From: Prochlorococcus marinus XMU1411
Lineage (GTDB): Bacteria > Cyanobacteriota > Cyanobacteriia > PCC-6307 > Cyanobiaceae
Assembly (NCBI RefSeq): GCF_017696075.1
Contig: NZ_JAAORI010000003.1
Span: 434,001-498,000, forward strand
Reading direction: 5' to 3'
Length of the DNA: 64,000 nucleotides
Shown here: in pieces, positions 54,668-64,000 of the stretch
Layout: every line of letters starts with the position of its first letter
How positions within the stretch are numbered: position 1 is the stretch's first letter
Made by a program: the position numbers and the translations under genes
The notes under the pieces: model-generated
What the model was told of the DNA's origin: nothing
Database searches by the model: none
Seen by the model: the letters and a program-made list of their open reading frames with translations, nothing else

Positions 54668-57600
54668 ATGGGTTTTGTTCCGCTTCATAATCATAGTGAC
54701 TACAGCTTACTTGATGGAGCCAGTCAAATTTCAAAAATTGTAGATAGAGCTTCCGATCTTGGAATGGAATCTATAGCTCTTACTGATCATGGAGTAATGT
54801 ATGGTGTTCTCGATTTGGTCAAGAAGTGTAAAGAGAAAGGCATAAAACCAATTATTGGTAATGAAATGTACGTAATTAATGGTTCTATTGATGATCCTCA
54901 ACCTAAAAAAGAAAAAAGATATCATTTGGTAGTGTTAGCAAAAAATTATACTGGTTATAAGAATCTAGTAAAGTTAACAACAATTAGTCACCTAAATGGG
55001 ATGAGAGGTCGAGGCATTTTTTCTAGACCATGTATTGATAAATCTCTTTTAAGTAAATATAGTGATGGTCTAATAGTTTCCACAGCTTGTCTTGGTGGAG
55101 AGATACCTCAGGCTATCTTAAAAGGTAGATTAGATGTAGCCGAGGATATAGCACTTTGGTATAAAAAATTATTTACAGATGATTTTTATCTAGAAATACA
55201 AGATCACGGCTCTATCGAAGATAGAATTGTTAACGTTGAATTAATAAAAATTGGGAAGAAGCACCAAATAAAAGTCATCGCTACCAATGACGCGCACTAT
55301 TTATCAAATATGGATGTTGAAGCACATGATGCTTTGCTTTGCGTTTTAACAGGAAAACTAATAAGTGATGAAAAAAGATTGAGATATACCGGTACAGAAT
55401 ATATAAAAAGTGAATATGAAATGCTTGAACTCTTTAAAGATCATATTGATGATGAATCAATTAATGAAGCGGTGAACAATACAGTAGAAATTTCTCAAAA
55501 GGTTGAAGTATTTGATTTGTTTGGTAATTATAGAATGCCAAAATTCCCTCTTAACGAAGATACAGATTCATTTTCATTCCTAGCACAATTATCTAATGAA
55601 GGTCTTTTAAAAAGACTTAAAAAGAATGATTTTACAGAAGTTGATGAGAGCTATAAAAAAAGACTATCTACTGAATTAAAAATTATAAAAAATATGGGTT
55701 TTCCAGATTATTTTTTGGTTGTTTGGGATTACATCAAATTTGCTAGAGATAACTCTATCCCCGTAGGGCCAGGTAGAGGCTCTGCAGCAGGCTCACTAGT
55801 AGCTTATGCCCTTCAAATCACAAACATAGATCCTGTTGAGCATGGATTATTGTTTGAGAGATTTTTAAATCCAGCAAGAAAGTCTATGCCAGATATTGAC
55901 ACCGACTTTTGTATTGATAGGAGAAATGAAGTTATTGATTATGTTACTAATCGTTATGGAGAGGATAAAGTTGCGCAAATAATTACTTTCAATAAAATGA
56001 CCTCAAAGGCGGTTTTAAAAGATGTCGCAAGAGTTCTAGATATACCTTATGGAGAGGCTGATAAATTGGCTAAGTTAATACCGGTTGTAAGAGGGAAACC
56101 TTATAAACTTAATGAAATGATTGATAAGAATTCTCCTAGCCAAGAGTTTAGAGAAAAATATATTAATGATAATAGGGTGAAAAAATGGGTTGATTTGGCA
56201 TTGAGAATTGAAGGAACTAATAAAACATATGGGGTTCATGCTGCTGGAGTTGTTATCGCTTCAGAACCTCTGGACGAACTTGTACCTCTTCAAAGGAATA
56301 ATGAAGGACAAATAATAACCCAATATTCTATGGATGATATTGAATCACTCGGATTATTGAAAATGGATTTCTTGGGTCTTAAGAATCTTACGATGATTGA
56401 AAAGACAGTTTCTCTTATTAATCAATCAACTGGAAAGAAAATAAATATTGATGATTTACCTCAAAATGACGGTAAAACCTTTGAGCTTATTGGGAGAGGA
56501 GATCTTGAAGGTGTTTTTCAACTTGAATCTTCTGGAATGAAACAGGTCGTAAAGGATTTCAAACCTAACTCACTTGAGGATATTTCGTCCATACTTGCTC
56601 TTTATAGACCTGGTCCTCTTGATGCAGGCCTTATACCTAAATTCATAAATCGAAAAAATGGGAATGAAAAGATTGATTTCCCTCATCCTTTTATTGAGTC
56701 AATTCTAACTGAAACCTATGGAATTATGGTTTATCAGGAACAAATCATGAAAATTGCTCAAGACCTAGCCGGTTATTCTTTAGGTGATGCTGATTTACTT
56801 CGAAGAGCAATGGGTAAAAAGAAAGTATCTGAGATGGTCAAACATAGGAATATTTTTGTAGACGGTTCTATGAAGAAGGGTGTAAATGAAAAATTAGCAA
56901 ATGATCTTTTTGATCAAATGGTTTTATTCGCAGAATATTGTTTTAATAAGAGTCACTCAACTGCTTATGGTGCAGTAACTTATCAAACAGCATTTTTAAA
57001 AGCCCATTTTCCTGTTGCATACATGGCAGCGCTTTTAAGTGTAAATTCTGGCTCTAGCGACAAGATGCAAAGATATATTTCTAATTGCTACTCAATGGGA
57101 ATAGAGGTTATTTCTCCAAGTATTAATTTTTCTGGGCTTGATTTCACTATTAAGAATAATCAGATTTTATTTGGTTTATCCGCAATTAAGAATTTAGGAG
57201 ATTCTGCAATAAGAAATATAATAGAAAATCGTAATAGTTTTGGAATCTTTAAGTCATTATCAGATTTGTGCGATCGTTTGCCTTCTAATGTTCTTAACAA
57301 AAGAAGTCTTGAATCTCTAATTCATTGTGGTGCACTAGATGAGTTTTCAAATGATAATAATAGAGCTCAATTATTGTCAGATCTCGAACATGTTATTGAG
57401 TGGGCTTCTTCAAGAAATCGTGATAGATTATCTGGGCAAGGAAATCTATTTGACTCTAAAGAAGAATTTTCTAATGTTGCTTTTTCAGATTCACAATTAG
57501 CTAAGGTTGATGATTATTCACTTATTGAAAAGTTAAAGTTAGAAAAGCAGCTATTAGGCTTTTACTTATCTGATCATCCTCTAAAGCATTTAACTAAACC

Positions 57601-58165
57601 AGCAAAACTTATATCACCTATAAGCGTTTCTCAGTTAGAAGAAATAAAAGATAGAACAAAAGTATCTTTAGTTGGGATGATCCCTGATTTGAAGCAAATC
57701 ACAACGAGAAAAGGAGATAGGATGGCTATAGTTCAGTTAGAAGATCTTTCTGGAAGTTGCGAAGCAATAGTTTTTCCAAAAACCTATGTAAGATTATCAG
57801 AATTTCTCTTGACTGATACTAGATTATTGGTATGGGGTACAATTGATAAAAAAAGTGATAAGACTCAATTAATTATTGATGATTGTAGAGAAATAGATAA
57901 CCTTAAATTGCTTATAATTAATCTTGAAAGTTCTCAAGCATCAGATGTAAGAGTACAAAATACTTTAAGAGATTGTCTAATTAAATTTAAACCAGATAAA
58001 GGTAGATGTGGAGTAAAGATTCCAGTTTTAGCTGCAGTAAGAAACAAAAATAGTGTTACCTATGTTAAATTTGGCGAACAATTCTGTATTGGAGATATTA
58101 ATGGAGCATGCAAATTACTAGAGGATAAATCATTCCAGGTTAACTTGAAATCTTTAGTTTCCTAG
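54668..58165 (+). CDS. dnaE: DNA polymerase III alpha subunit
   Basis: A 1165-residue replicative polymerase of the C family. PHP domain with PLHNHSDYSLLDGA at the start; palm motifs GPGRGSAAGSLVAYAL and PDIDTDFCIDRR; helix-hairpin-helix and OB-fold (VSLVGMIPDLKQITTRKG) at the C-terminus. Continuous with no intein, unlike the split dnaE of many other cyanobacteria. Start at ATG 54668; a TTG two codons upstream is the alternative. Confidence 0.97.
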   Translation: MGFVPLHNHSDYSLLDGASQISKIVDRASDLGMESIALTDHGVMYGVLDLVKKCKEKGIKPIIGNEMYVINGSIDDPQPKKEKRYHLVVLAKNYTGYKNLVKLTTISHLNGMRGRGIFSRPCIDKSLLSKYSDGLIVSTACLGGEIPQAILKGRLDVAEDIALWYKKLFTDDFYLEIQDHGSIEDRIVNVELIKIGKKHQIKVIATNDAHYLSNMDVEAHDALLCVLTGKLISDEKRLRYTGTEYIKSEYEMLELFKDHIDDESINEAVNNTVEISQKVEVFDLFGNYRMPKFPLNEDTDSFSFLAQLSNEGLLKRLKKNDFTEVDESYKKRLSTELKIIKNMGFPDYFLVVWDYIKFARDNSIPVGPGRGSAAGSLVAYALQITNIDPVEHGLLFERFLNPARKSMPDIDTDFCIDRRNEVIDYVTNRYGEDKVAQIITFNKMTSKAVLKDVARVLDIPYGEADKLAKLIPVVRGKPYKLNEMIDKNSPSQEFREKYINDNRVKKWVDLALRIEGTNKTYGVHAAGVVIASEPLDELVPLQRNNEGQIITQYSMDDIESLGLLKMDFLGLKNLTMIEKTVSLINQSTGKKINIDDLPQNDGKTFELIGRGDLEGVFQLESSGMKQVVKDFKPNSLEDISSILALYRPGPLDAGLIPKFINRKNGNEKIDFPHPFIESILTETYGIMVYQEQIMKIAQDLAGYSLGDADLLRRAMGKKKVSEMVKHRNIFVDGSMKKGVNEKLANDLFDQMVLFAEYCFNKSHSTAYGAVTYQTAFLKAHFPVAYMAALLSVNSGSSDKMQRYISNCYSMGIEVISPSINFSGLDFTIKNNQILFGLSAIKNLGDSAIRNIIENRNSFGIFKSLSDLCDRLPSNVLNKRSLESLIHCGALDEFSNDNNRAQLLSDLEHVIEWASSRNRDRLSGQGNLFDSKEEFSNVAFSDSQLAKVDDYSLIEKLKLEKQLLGFYLSDHPLKHLTKPAKLISPISVSQLEEIKDRTKVSLVGMIPDLKQITTRKGDRMAIVQLEDLSGSCEAIVFPKTYVRLSEFLLTDTRLLVWGTIDKKSDKTQLIIDDCREIDNLKLLIINLESSQASDVRVQNTLRDCLIKFKPDKGRCGVKIPVLAAVRNKNSVTYVKFGEQFCIGDINGACKLLEDKSFQVNLKSLVS

Positions 58166-58166
58166 A

Positions 58167-58616
58167 TTAACTTTTATCCTCGAAATTTTGAGTTGCAGGT
58201 TTGAAGGCTGCTTTTGCACGTTGTATGTTCATTGGAATATTTTCAATACCAAAAAATGATCCAGGTTCTTTATCCCAACTAGCTGATAATATTCCAAAAC
58301 TCAATCCTGCTAGTCCTAACAAGAAAAATAATGCTGAAATTGCAATTGTTGAGGAAGGAGGTATTTCAGCTATATTTCTTGTAACGATAATGTAGCTAAC
58401 AACAAAAACCGACATCCCTAGTATGGTCGGTATTCCTGCTGTAAAAAATATTCTTCTTGCCATTCTATCAGCAACATATTTAGGTATCCCATTTGATGAA
58501 CGTTTTGGTGTAGTTGTATTATTAGATGTTTTTTCTAGATTAGCAAAGGCAGTTTTATCGGAATAATTTTTTTTCTTTTTAATTTGTGTCTTTTTTTTAG
58601 ATTGCTTTTTTTTCAT
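58167..58616 (-). CDS. PAM68-like photosystem II assembly protein
   Basis: A 149-residue protein: a very basic N-terminus (residues 1-20), then IPKYVADRMARRIFFTAGIP leading into two membrane helices and the GILSASWDKEPGS block, typical of PAM68/DUF3464. It helps early photosystem II assembly in plants and cyanobacteria. Tail-to-tail with dnaE; 9 bp after rpsO. Confidence 0.88.
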   Translation of the reverse strand: MKKKQSKKKTQIKKKKNYSDKTAFANLEKTSNNTTTPKRSSNGIPKYVADRMARRIFFTAGIPTILGMSVFVVSYIIVTRNIAEIPPSSTIAISALFFLLGLAGLSFGILSASWDKEPGSFFGIENIPMNIQRAKAAFKPATQNFEDKS

Positions 58617-58625
58617 TAATTGAAA

Positions 58626-58895
58626 TCATCCTCTGATTCCAATTTTCTTTACTAGTTCTTGATATCTCTGAACGTTTTTGTCTTTTATATAAGATAACAA
58701 TCTTTTCCTTTTACCAATCATTTTTAATAATCCTTGCCTTGAAGCGAAATCATGAATGTTTCCCTGAAGGTGGTCACTTAATTTAGATATTCTTTTAGAA
58801 AGCATTGCTACTTGCACTTCAGCTGACCCTGTATCAGTTGGATGTACTTGGTGGGTTTCAATCAGCTTCTGTTTTTCGGCTGTGTCTAATGACAT
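58626..58895 (-). CDS. rpsO: 30S ribosomal protein S15
   Basis: An 89-residue S15; [20 protein letters not shown] and [17 protein letters not shown] are universal. Binds the central domain of 16S rRNA. Lies 33 bp downstream of ruvA. Confidence 0.98.
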   Translation of the reverse strand: MSLDTAEKQKLIETHQVHPTDTGSAEVQVAMLSKRISKLSDHLQGNIHDFASRQGLLKMIGKRKRLLSYIKDKNVQRYQELVKKIGIRG

Positions 58896-58928
58896 AGGAT
58901 TTATTTTCTTTTGTTCTATGATACTACG

Positions 58929-59606
58929 TTAACTAGCTAAATTACTACTATCCTTATCTAGATAGTTCATAGCTAATTTTAATAAATTTTCAAATGATAA
59001 ATTATTTTCTTTTTTTGTTAGAAGATCTATTTCTTTAATAAGAATTGGCAAAATAGCCTTTATTTCTTTATTTTTGTAATTTAATGATTGAAGGGTTAAC
59101 TGAAGGTCTTCCATCATTTTATTAATTTCAGGATTATTAATCTCTAATTGATCATTTCCTTTTTCTTCTTCAAATTGTATTTCATTTTCAAATTTAGTTT
59201 TTAATTCTAAAATTAACCGATCACTCATTTTTTGTCCTATTCCAGGTACGGATCTAATTAATTTTTTGTTTTGTGTTTTTATTGCTTTGATAACTTCACT
59301 AAAAGAAAATTTATTTAATATCCCCATACCAATTTGAGATCCAACTCCTCGGATACTTAAAATTTCAATAAAAAAATTTTTTTGATCTTTTGATGTAAAG
59401 CCAAATAATAAATCAGAATCTTCTTTCTTAATATGTTTTATCCAAAGATTGATGTTTTTATTAGATATCTGATTTGTTTTTAATTTGAGAAAAAAGGACT
59501 CCAGTATTTGTATTTCGTATCCTAATCCTTGACAATTTACTAGGACAAAAAATTTTTGATTAGTTTGCCATAATTCAACCAATTCTCCGCTTATCCAGCT
59601 AATCAA
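58929..59606 (-). CDS. ruvA: Holliday-junction helicase subunit RuvA
   Basis: A 225-residue protein with an OB-fold N-terminus, tandem helix-hairpin-helix motifs (LSIRGVGSQIGMGIL and RSVPGIGQKMSDRLILELK) and a C-terminal domain that contacts RuvB. The linker of acidic residues (FEEEKGND) is ordinary. Binds four-way junctions in recombination. Confidence 0.95.
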   Translation of the reverse strand: MISWISGELVELWQTNQKFFVLVNCQGLGYEIQILESFFLKLKTNQISNKNINLWIKHIKKEDSDLLFGFTSKDQKNFFIEILSIRGVGSQIGMGILNKFSFSEVIKAIKTQNKKLIRSVPGIGQKMSDRLILELKTKFENEIQFEEEKGNDQLEINNPEINKMMEDLQLTLQSLNYKNKEIKAILPILIKEIDLLTKKENNLSFENLLKLAMNYLDKDSSNLAS

Positions 59607-59966
59607 TTAACCACCATCCACCTGACAACCAATTAGAGCTCCTGCAGTTCCTCCAGCTGGTACGGCCCAAAATCTATCTTTTCCTCTAGAGGAAGAAAGT
59701 GCTATTCCTGCACCAAGAATACCTCCAATAACAGAACCTTCACTACAATCATTATCATCTATTTTTTCAGCTTGACTTTGACCTCCACAGGGGATAACAA
59801 CGTCGATTTCATAACTTTTTACATAGCCTGGCTTTGACTTTGTTCCAGGAATATATTCTTCTCTATACTCAGTTCTTGTACATGTCACAGACTTTGGAGT
59901 TGAAGCATTCACTTGAACAATAGGAGAAAAACAAAACAAAATAGATAAATAAAGAAATTTCACCAT
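59607..59966 (-). CDS. Secreted glycine-zipper hypothetical protein
   Basis: A 119-residue protein with a signal peptide (residues 1-21, cleavage after VNA), a region with CTRTEYREEYIPGTKSKPG, and a C-terminal glycine-zipper (GSVIGGILGAGIAL, then AVPAGGTAGALIGC). Four cysteines. Such zippers often sit in the outer membrane. Directly precedes ruvA with no gap. Confidence 0.7.
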   Translation of the reverse strand: MVKFLYLSILFCFSPIVQVNASTPKSVTCTRTEYREEYIPGTKSKPGYVKSYEIDVVIPCGGQSQAEKIDDNDCSEGSVIGGILGAGIALSSSRGKDRFWAVPAGGTAGALIGCQVDGG

Positions 59967-59989
59967 TTTTTTTTATTCTATTTAATATT

Positions 59990-60880
59990 CTATGTCCTTT
60001 TTATTTTTTTGGTAGTAGATATAATAGTTCCTAATAAAACTAGTGATGAACCTAATAAAAAATTTATGTTAATTATTTCGCTGAAAAACAAAATCCCCCA
60101 AATTGAACCGAATAAAACTTGCAAATAGTTAATAGTTGAAGCTTCAGAAGCAGGCAAGTTTTTTAATCCTACAGTTAAAAAAGTCTGACCTAATTGAGTA
60201 AATAAGCCAATACCAATTATCCAAACTAAATCATTCCAATTTGGGGTAACCCAGTTGATTAATACAATTGGCAATAAAGTTACAAAAGAAACCAGTGGAA
60301 AATATTCAATAATTACATAAACATCTTCAGTAAATGAAAGTTTCTTAACTGTAACGTAAGCCAATGCAGTGCAGATTGCTCCAAGAAATGCTATAAAAAT
60401 CGAAACTTTTTCAATTTCAACGTTAATATTTGATAATTGACTTGGATTTATTATTATTAATATTCCAATCCAGCCAATAATTAAAGCAAAAATTATATTA
60501 CGATTTATTTTTTCGTTTATAAATATGCCAGCAAATATAGAAATAAAAATAGGATATGTGTACTGAATGACAGTAGATATACTAAGAGGCATATTTCTTA
60601 TCGCAAAAAAAATACAAATTAAAGCTGAAGTTCCTAAAACACCTCTTATGATAAGTAATGGTTTGTTTTTGCCCCATGGATTTATATTTTTAAGTTTAAT
60701 TATGACTAATGTAATTATTAAACTTAATAATGATCTGAATAAAACTAATTCATAAATAGGTATCCTTTTATCAATATTTTTTACGCACAAAGTCATCAAA
60801 CTGAAGAAGAATGAGGCAAATAATAAATTAAACTTATTCAATGAATTAAATTTTTTTTCTAATTCTGTAAAATTTATCAT
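59990..60880 (-). CDS. EamA/DMT-family transporter
   Basis: A 296-residue membrane protein with ten hydrophobic helices in two EamA repeats (LLFASFFFSLMTLCVKNIDK at the start; IAFLGAICTALAYVTVKKLS in the second half). Exports or imports small metabolites; substrate unknown. Confidence 0.88.
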   Translation of the reverse strand: MINFTELEKKFNSLNKFNLLFASFFFSLMTLCVKNIDKRIPIYELVLFRSLLSLIITLVIIKLKNINPWGKNKPLLIIRGVLGTSALICIFFAIRNMPLSISTVIQYTYPIFISIFAGIFINEKINRNIIFALIIGWIGILIIINPSQLSNINVEIEKVSIFIAFLGAICTALAYVTVKKLSFTEDVYVIIEYFPLVSFVTLLPIVLINWVTPNWNDLVWIIGIGLFTQLGQTFLTVGLKNLPASEASTINYLQVLFGSIWGILFFSEIININFLLGSSLVLLGTIISTTKKIKRT

Positions 60881-60976
60881 TTTTAAAAAATAGTTTTATT
60901 GTGAAATTAAGTAGATTCTTATTTGATTTTGACCTATAACAAATAAATCATTATTTATTTTTTGATAAAAATCTCA

Positions 60977-63010
60977 ATGGTTCATTCTATACACCCCAGA
61001 ACTATTCAAGAGGTTAAGGAAAAGGCAGATATTGTTGACGTCATATCTGAACATATTGTTCTTAAGAAGAAAGGTAAGGAATTTGTTGGGATTTGTCCTT
61101 TTCATGATGATACTAAGCCATCTATGACAGTATCACCAAGTAAACAATTCTATTATTGTTTTTCTTGTGGTGCTGGTGGTAACTCTATTAAATTTTTAAT
61201 GGAATTTACACGTGCAAATTTTTCTGATGTTGTACTTTCTCTTGCTAAGAAGAATAATATTAATGTTGAAAATCTCGAGGGTCCCCAGGTAGAAGCTTAT
61301 AAAAAACAATTATCTAGAAAGGAAGAGCTTTATAAAATATTAAGAGTCACTAAAAATTGGTTTAATTCTCAATTAAATAATTCTCTAGGTGTTGAAGCTA
61401 TGAAATATTTAACATCCAAAAGAAACTTGAGTAATAAAATAATTGATGACTTTGAATTAGGTTTTGCACCAAATTCATGGAATGATTTATTTAACTATTT
61501 ATCCAAGGTAGAAAAATTTCCTATTAATTTAATATTGGCTTCAGGTCTTGCAATTTCTAAAGATAATTCTGACAAGATTTATGATCGTTTTAGAAATAGA
61601 TTAATTGTTCCAATTCATGATACGCAGGGACGTGTAGTTGCCTTTGGAGGAAGATCTCTTGATGGACAGGAACCCAAATACCTTAATTCTCCTGAATCAG
61701 AGATCTTTGAAAAAGGGAAAATGTTGTTTGCATTTGAAAAAGCATCTAGCAATATAAGAAAAAGAGATAAGGCTATTATTGTTGAAGGATACTTTGATGT
61801 AATAGCTCTTCATTCAAAAGGTATTACTAATTCTGTAGCTTCTCTCGGTACCGCATTAAATAAGTATCAAATTTCTCAACTATGTAGATGTACAGATAAT
61901 AAAAATATAATCTTGAATTTTGATTCTGATAATGCAGGAACATTAGCTACGAAAAGAGTAATAAAAGAAGTTGAAAACTTATCTCTCCAAGATCAAATTA
62001 ATCTTAAGATACTTCAACTTAATGATTTTAAAGATCCTGACGAATTTTTGAATAGTCATACTCCTGAAGACTATTTTAATTTAATTGATAATTCATCTTT
62101 TTGGATTGATTGGGAGATTGATCAGATCTTTAAAGATAAAGATTTAACTAAGTCAGAAAATTTCCAGACTGTTACTTCTTCATTGGTTAAACTCTTGAGC
62201 AAATTACCCCAATCGTCAACAAGAACGCATTACTTACAAAAAGTTTCTGAACGATTGAGTAAAGGACAAGCTAGGTTAGCTATACAGTTTGAACAAGATT
62301 TAAGAAATCAAGTTAAGGGATTTCGTTGGCATGGTAGATCAAAAAAATTTGAACAACCAAATGAAATTTCTCGGCGTGAGAAAAATGAATCGGAAATAAT
62401 CTTTTATTATTTGCATTGCCCTGATCTTCGGCTATTTATTCGTGATGAATTTCTCAAAAGAGAAATTAATAGTTTTAATACTAATTATATTCAAGATTTA
62501 TGGGAAGCTATTTCTAAAATCGAAGAAAATAAATTGGGTTTAAATTATTTAAATGAATTAAAACAATCAAATAGTCAAAATCTTCATAAAGATTTTTCTT
62601 CTATTGACTTGATTTCACTTCTTGCTGATTACTTAACTCTTTATAATCCTGAATCATTAAATAAAATTAATAATTTTGTTAATCCAGATGAGTTGTTTTT
62701 AACATTGCTCAGTAATCCTAAAGATAATTTACTCGGAACTTTATCACTTCTTGAGAAATATAATTCTTTAAAAAGATGTAGACATTTGATTGAATCTTGG
62801 GGATCACAAAGATTAAAAACTTTAGAAAATTGTATATCCATCTTAATTGATAATCCTTCTTCAGGTGTCTCAGGCACTAATAAAGAGATAGATGATCTTT
62901 TTAATGATTTAAACTCAGATGCGATTAAATTCCAGGAATTATATTATTTAGAAAGACAACATATAAATTTTTTAGATAAACAACGCTGTGGTAATTTTAT
63001 TGCTAGTTAA
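60977..63010 (+). CDS. dnaG: DNA primase
   Basis: A 677-residue primase. CHC2 zinc-binding domain (CPFHDDTKPSMTVSP with FYCFSCGAGG), primase core and TOPRIM (IIVEGYFDVIALHSKG and NFDSDNAG), then a C-terminal helicase-binding region. Start at ATG 60977; an in-frame TTG lies five codons upstream. Complements dnaE upstream as replication machinery. Confidence 0.96.
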   Translation: MVHSIHPRTIQEVKEKADIVDVISEHIVLKKKGKEFVGICPFHDDTKPSMTVSPSKQFYYCFSCGAGGNSIKFLMEFTRANFSDVVLSLAKKNNINVENLEGPQVEAYKKQLSRKEELYKILRVTKNWFNSQLNNSLGVEAMKYLTSKRNLSNKIIDDFELGFAPNSWNDLFNYLSKVEKFPINLILASGLAISKDNSDKIYDRFRNRLIVPIHDTQGRVVAFGGRSLDGQEPKYLNSPESEIFEKGKMLFAFEKASSNIRKRDKAIIVEGYFDVIALHSKGITNSVASLGTALNKYQISQLCRCTDNKNIILNFDSDNAGTLATKRVIKEVENLSLQDQINLKILQLNDFKDPDEFLNSHTPEDYFNLIDNSSFWIDWEIDQIFKDKDLTKSENFQTVTSSLVKLLSKLPQSSTRTHYLQKVSERLSKGQARLAIQFEQDLRNQVKGFRWHGRSKKFEQPNEISRREKNESEIIFYYLHCPDLRLFIRDEFLKREINSFNTNYIQDLWEAISKIEENKLGLNYLNELKQSNSQNLHKDFSSIDLISLLADYLTLYNPESLNKINNFVNPDELFLTLLSNPKDNLLGTLSLLEKYNSLKRCRHLIESWGSQRLKTLENCISILIDNPSSGVSGTNKEIDDLFNDLNSDAIKFQELYYLERQHINFLDKQRCGNFIAS

Positions 63011-63026
63011 CATATTTTATTTAAAT

Positions 63027-63494
63027 CTATAGACAGTATTTTTTAATCATATTTTTTACCTTTTTGGGCTTATCTTCAAGAATATAAGCTTCTACTTCTT
63101 TTGCATAAGTTCCAGAAAAATTGGATGTAGAGAACATTAATGATCTCATCTTACTTTGATGTAATTTAGTTTCTAAATTTTTTATATCCCCAACTATCTT
63201 ATTGTCGTTACATTTTTGTATAGCATGAGTAGCTTCGTGTCTTAATGCTTTTCTTATCGCCAATTCTGTTTTGAAATTATCTTTGTTCGGTAGCCGCTTT
63301 TTATTTCTATAATTCGTTTTCCTTTTTGCATTTTCAGTACATATTATTATTTTATTTTCTACAAAATTATGTAGTCCTTTTATTTCTTTATTTAAGAGAC
63401 ATTCAATTTTATTTTCTTCAACTATGTAGTTTGCCTTTATTAATAAGTCAAGAATCTCTTTATCTAATTTGCTTAAAAATATAATAAATTCCAT
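63027..63494 (-). CDS. Putative HExxH metalloprotease-like protein
   Basis: A 155-residue basic protein with RHEATHAIQKC near residue 87, an HExxH zinc motif, and a later KEVEAYI whose Glu could be the third ligand, as in ATP23-like or other small zincins. No signal peptide. The target is unknown and protease activity is inferred from the motif. Downstream of umuC on the same strand, 9 bp away. Confidence 0.6.
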   Translation of the reverse strand: MEFIIFLSKLDKEILDLLIKANYIVEENKIECLLNKEIKGLHNFVENKIIICTENAKRKTNYRNKKRLPNKDNFKTELAIRKALRHEATHAIQKCNDNKIVGDIKNLETKLHQSKMRSLMFSTSNFSGTYAKEVEAYILEDKPKKVKNMIKKYCL

Positions 63495-63503
63495 TTTATT
63501 TTT

Positions 63504-64000
63504 TTAATTTAATATAGTCGGGATCTGTTTTATATCAGTTGTAGATGAGCGACTTAAGAAATTCTTATTCATCGTCCAACTTTTTGGCGTTTTTGTGATA
63601 GCCCATGTAATTGCATTGTTATTAAATCTTTTATTTAATAAATCAATAGTCCTCATGAGATTTACTGATTTGTTTAGGTCTTTCTGAGATTTGTAATTGA
63701 TAACTGATTGCTGTAAATATTCGCTATTAGTTAAATCCTGCATTAGAACACCAGCTTTTGAAAATTTATAATCAGGATTGTAAATTTCTTTAGATAATTC
63801 AACTACTATTTTTAAAATGCTGTTTGTGTCGTCTGTTGCATTTGTAAGTTTTCTATGAGCACTTCTTTGATAATTTTGATTTGAATATTTACTGGTCCTG
63901 GCAAATACTCTAATATTAGATGATTGCAAATTCTGACTTCTCATTTTTTCAGATGCTTTTATTGCGTGAGTTGCCAGTGCTTGAGTTAAGTCTTCTAATT
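63504..64000 (-). CDS. umuC: DNA polymerase V subunit UmuC (C-terminal part, cut by window edge)
   Basis: The last 164 codons of a Y-family polymerase, running in from the right edge. The little-finger region (QNLQSSNIRVFARTSKYSN, then FSKAGVLMQDLT) and the C-terminal ITWAITKTPKSWTMNKNFLS with S-x-TTDIKQIPT are typical UmuC. Translation continues upstream of the Met at 63944, so that Met is internal. UmuD should lie beyond the window. Confidence 0.93.
   Translation of the reverse strand, partial: LEDLTQALATHAIKASEKMRSQNLQSSNIRVFARTSKYSNQNYQRSAHRKLTNATDDTNSILKIVVELSKEIYNPDYKFSKAGVLMQDLTNSEYLQQSVINYKSQKDLNKSVNLMRTIDLLNKRFNNNAITWAITKTPKSWTMNKNFLSRSSTTDIKQIPTILN

Noticed and set aside
54668-58165. 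Split or intein-containing dnaE
   Set aside because: The frame is continuous through all polymerase motifs with no intein blocks.

Overview
The window is AT-rich, densely coded, and reads as a chromosomal segment of a high-light Prochlorococcus or a very close marine picocyanobacterium. The evidence is the combination of a urea ABC transporter with a full urease set, glucosylglycerate genes, cyanobacteria-only families (DUF3727, DUF1830, DUF1816, DUF3288, PAM68-like), compact minus-strand gene runs, short intergenic gaps and many tiny membrane peptides. This placement rests on reading the proteins; no database search was possible.

Layout. 1-15 kb is a long minus-strand run: class II (partial) and class I fructose-bisphosphate aldolases, a Gfo/Idh oxidoreductase, accD, a phosphoribulokinase of the proteobacterial class I type, leuB, lpxD, proB, a YqeG-type HAD phosphatase, ruvX, then four poorly known cyanobacterial proteins (GNAT-like, CofE-like, thioredoxin-like without CxxC, pseudo-receiver) and hisA. 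15-19 kb has an epimerase-like protein, pgsA, a PPC-glutaredoxin fusion and nth. 19-22 kb is an iron locus: an FbpC-like ABC ATPase, a ferritin, a cysteine-rich Crp-family regulator and three Fur-box-like sites, one of them 10 bp upstream of a 40-codon Cys/Lys-rich reading frame not covered by larger genes. 22-24.5 kb holds a Rieske oxygenase, a 35-residue membrane peptide and an ABC ATPase in one minus-strand cassette. 24.5-28.5 kb is an accessory-looking stretch of small hypothetical genes, including a ribbon-helix-helix protein bracketed by an 11-bp direct repeat.

28.5-38.8 kb is the urea module: urtABCDE and ureEFG on the minus strand, ureDABC divergent on the plus strand, with a near-consensus NtcA promoter before urtA and a strong hairpin between urtA and urtB. 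38.8-43.6 kb encodes what looks like a complete glucosylglycerate cycle: GpgS (synthesis), GpgP (phosphatase), a GH13_18 phosphorylase and a glycerate kinase. From 43.6 to 50.9 kb there are small membrane proteins, uppP, tRNA-Pro(GGG), msrA, an ABC exporter, trpD and carA. From 51 kb come a STAS-domain gene that seems to start at a non-AUG codon, mini-RNase III, an rRNA methyltransferase, gatA, dnaE, a PAM68-like PSII assembly factor, rpsO, ruvA, a DMT transporter, dnaG, an HExxH protein and the C-terminal end of umuC.

Together the segment combines central carbon fixation, nitrogen (urea) acquisition, a nitrogen-free compatible-solute cycle, iron homeostasis, and core replication, repair and translation. 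No CRISPR array, insertion sequence, rRNA or recognisable prophage was seen.
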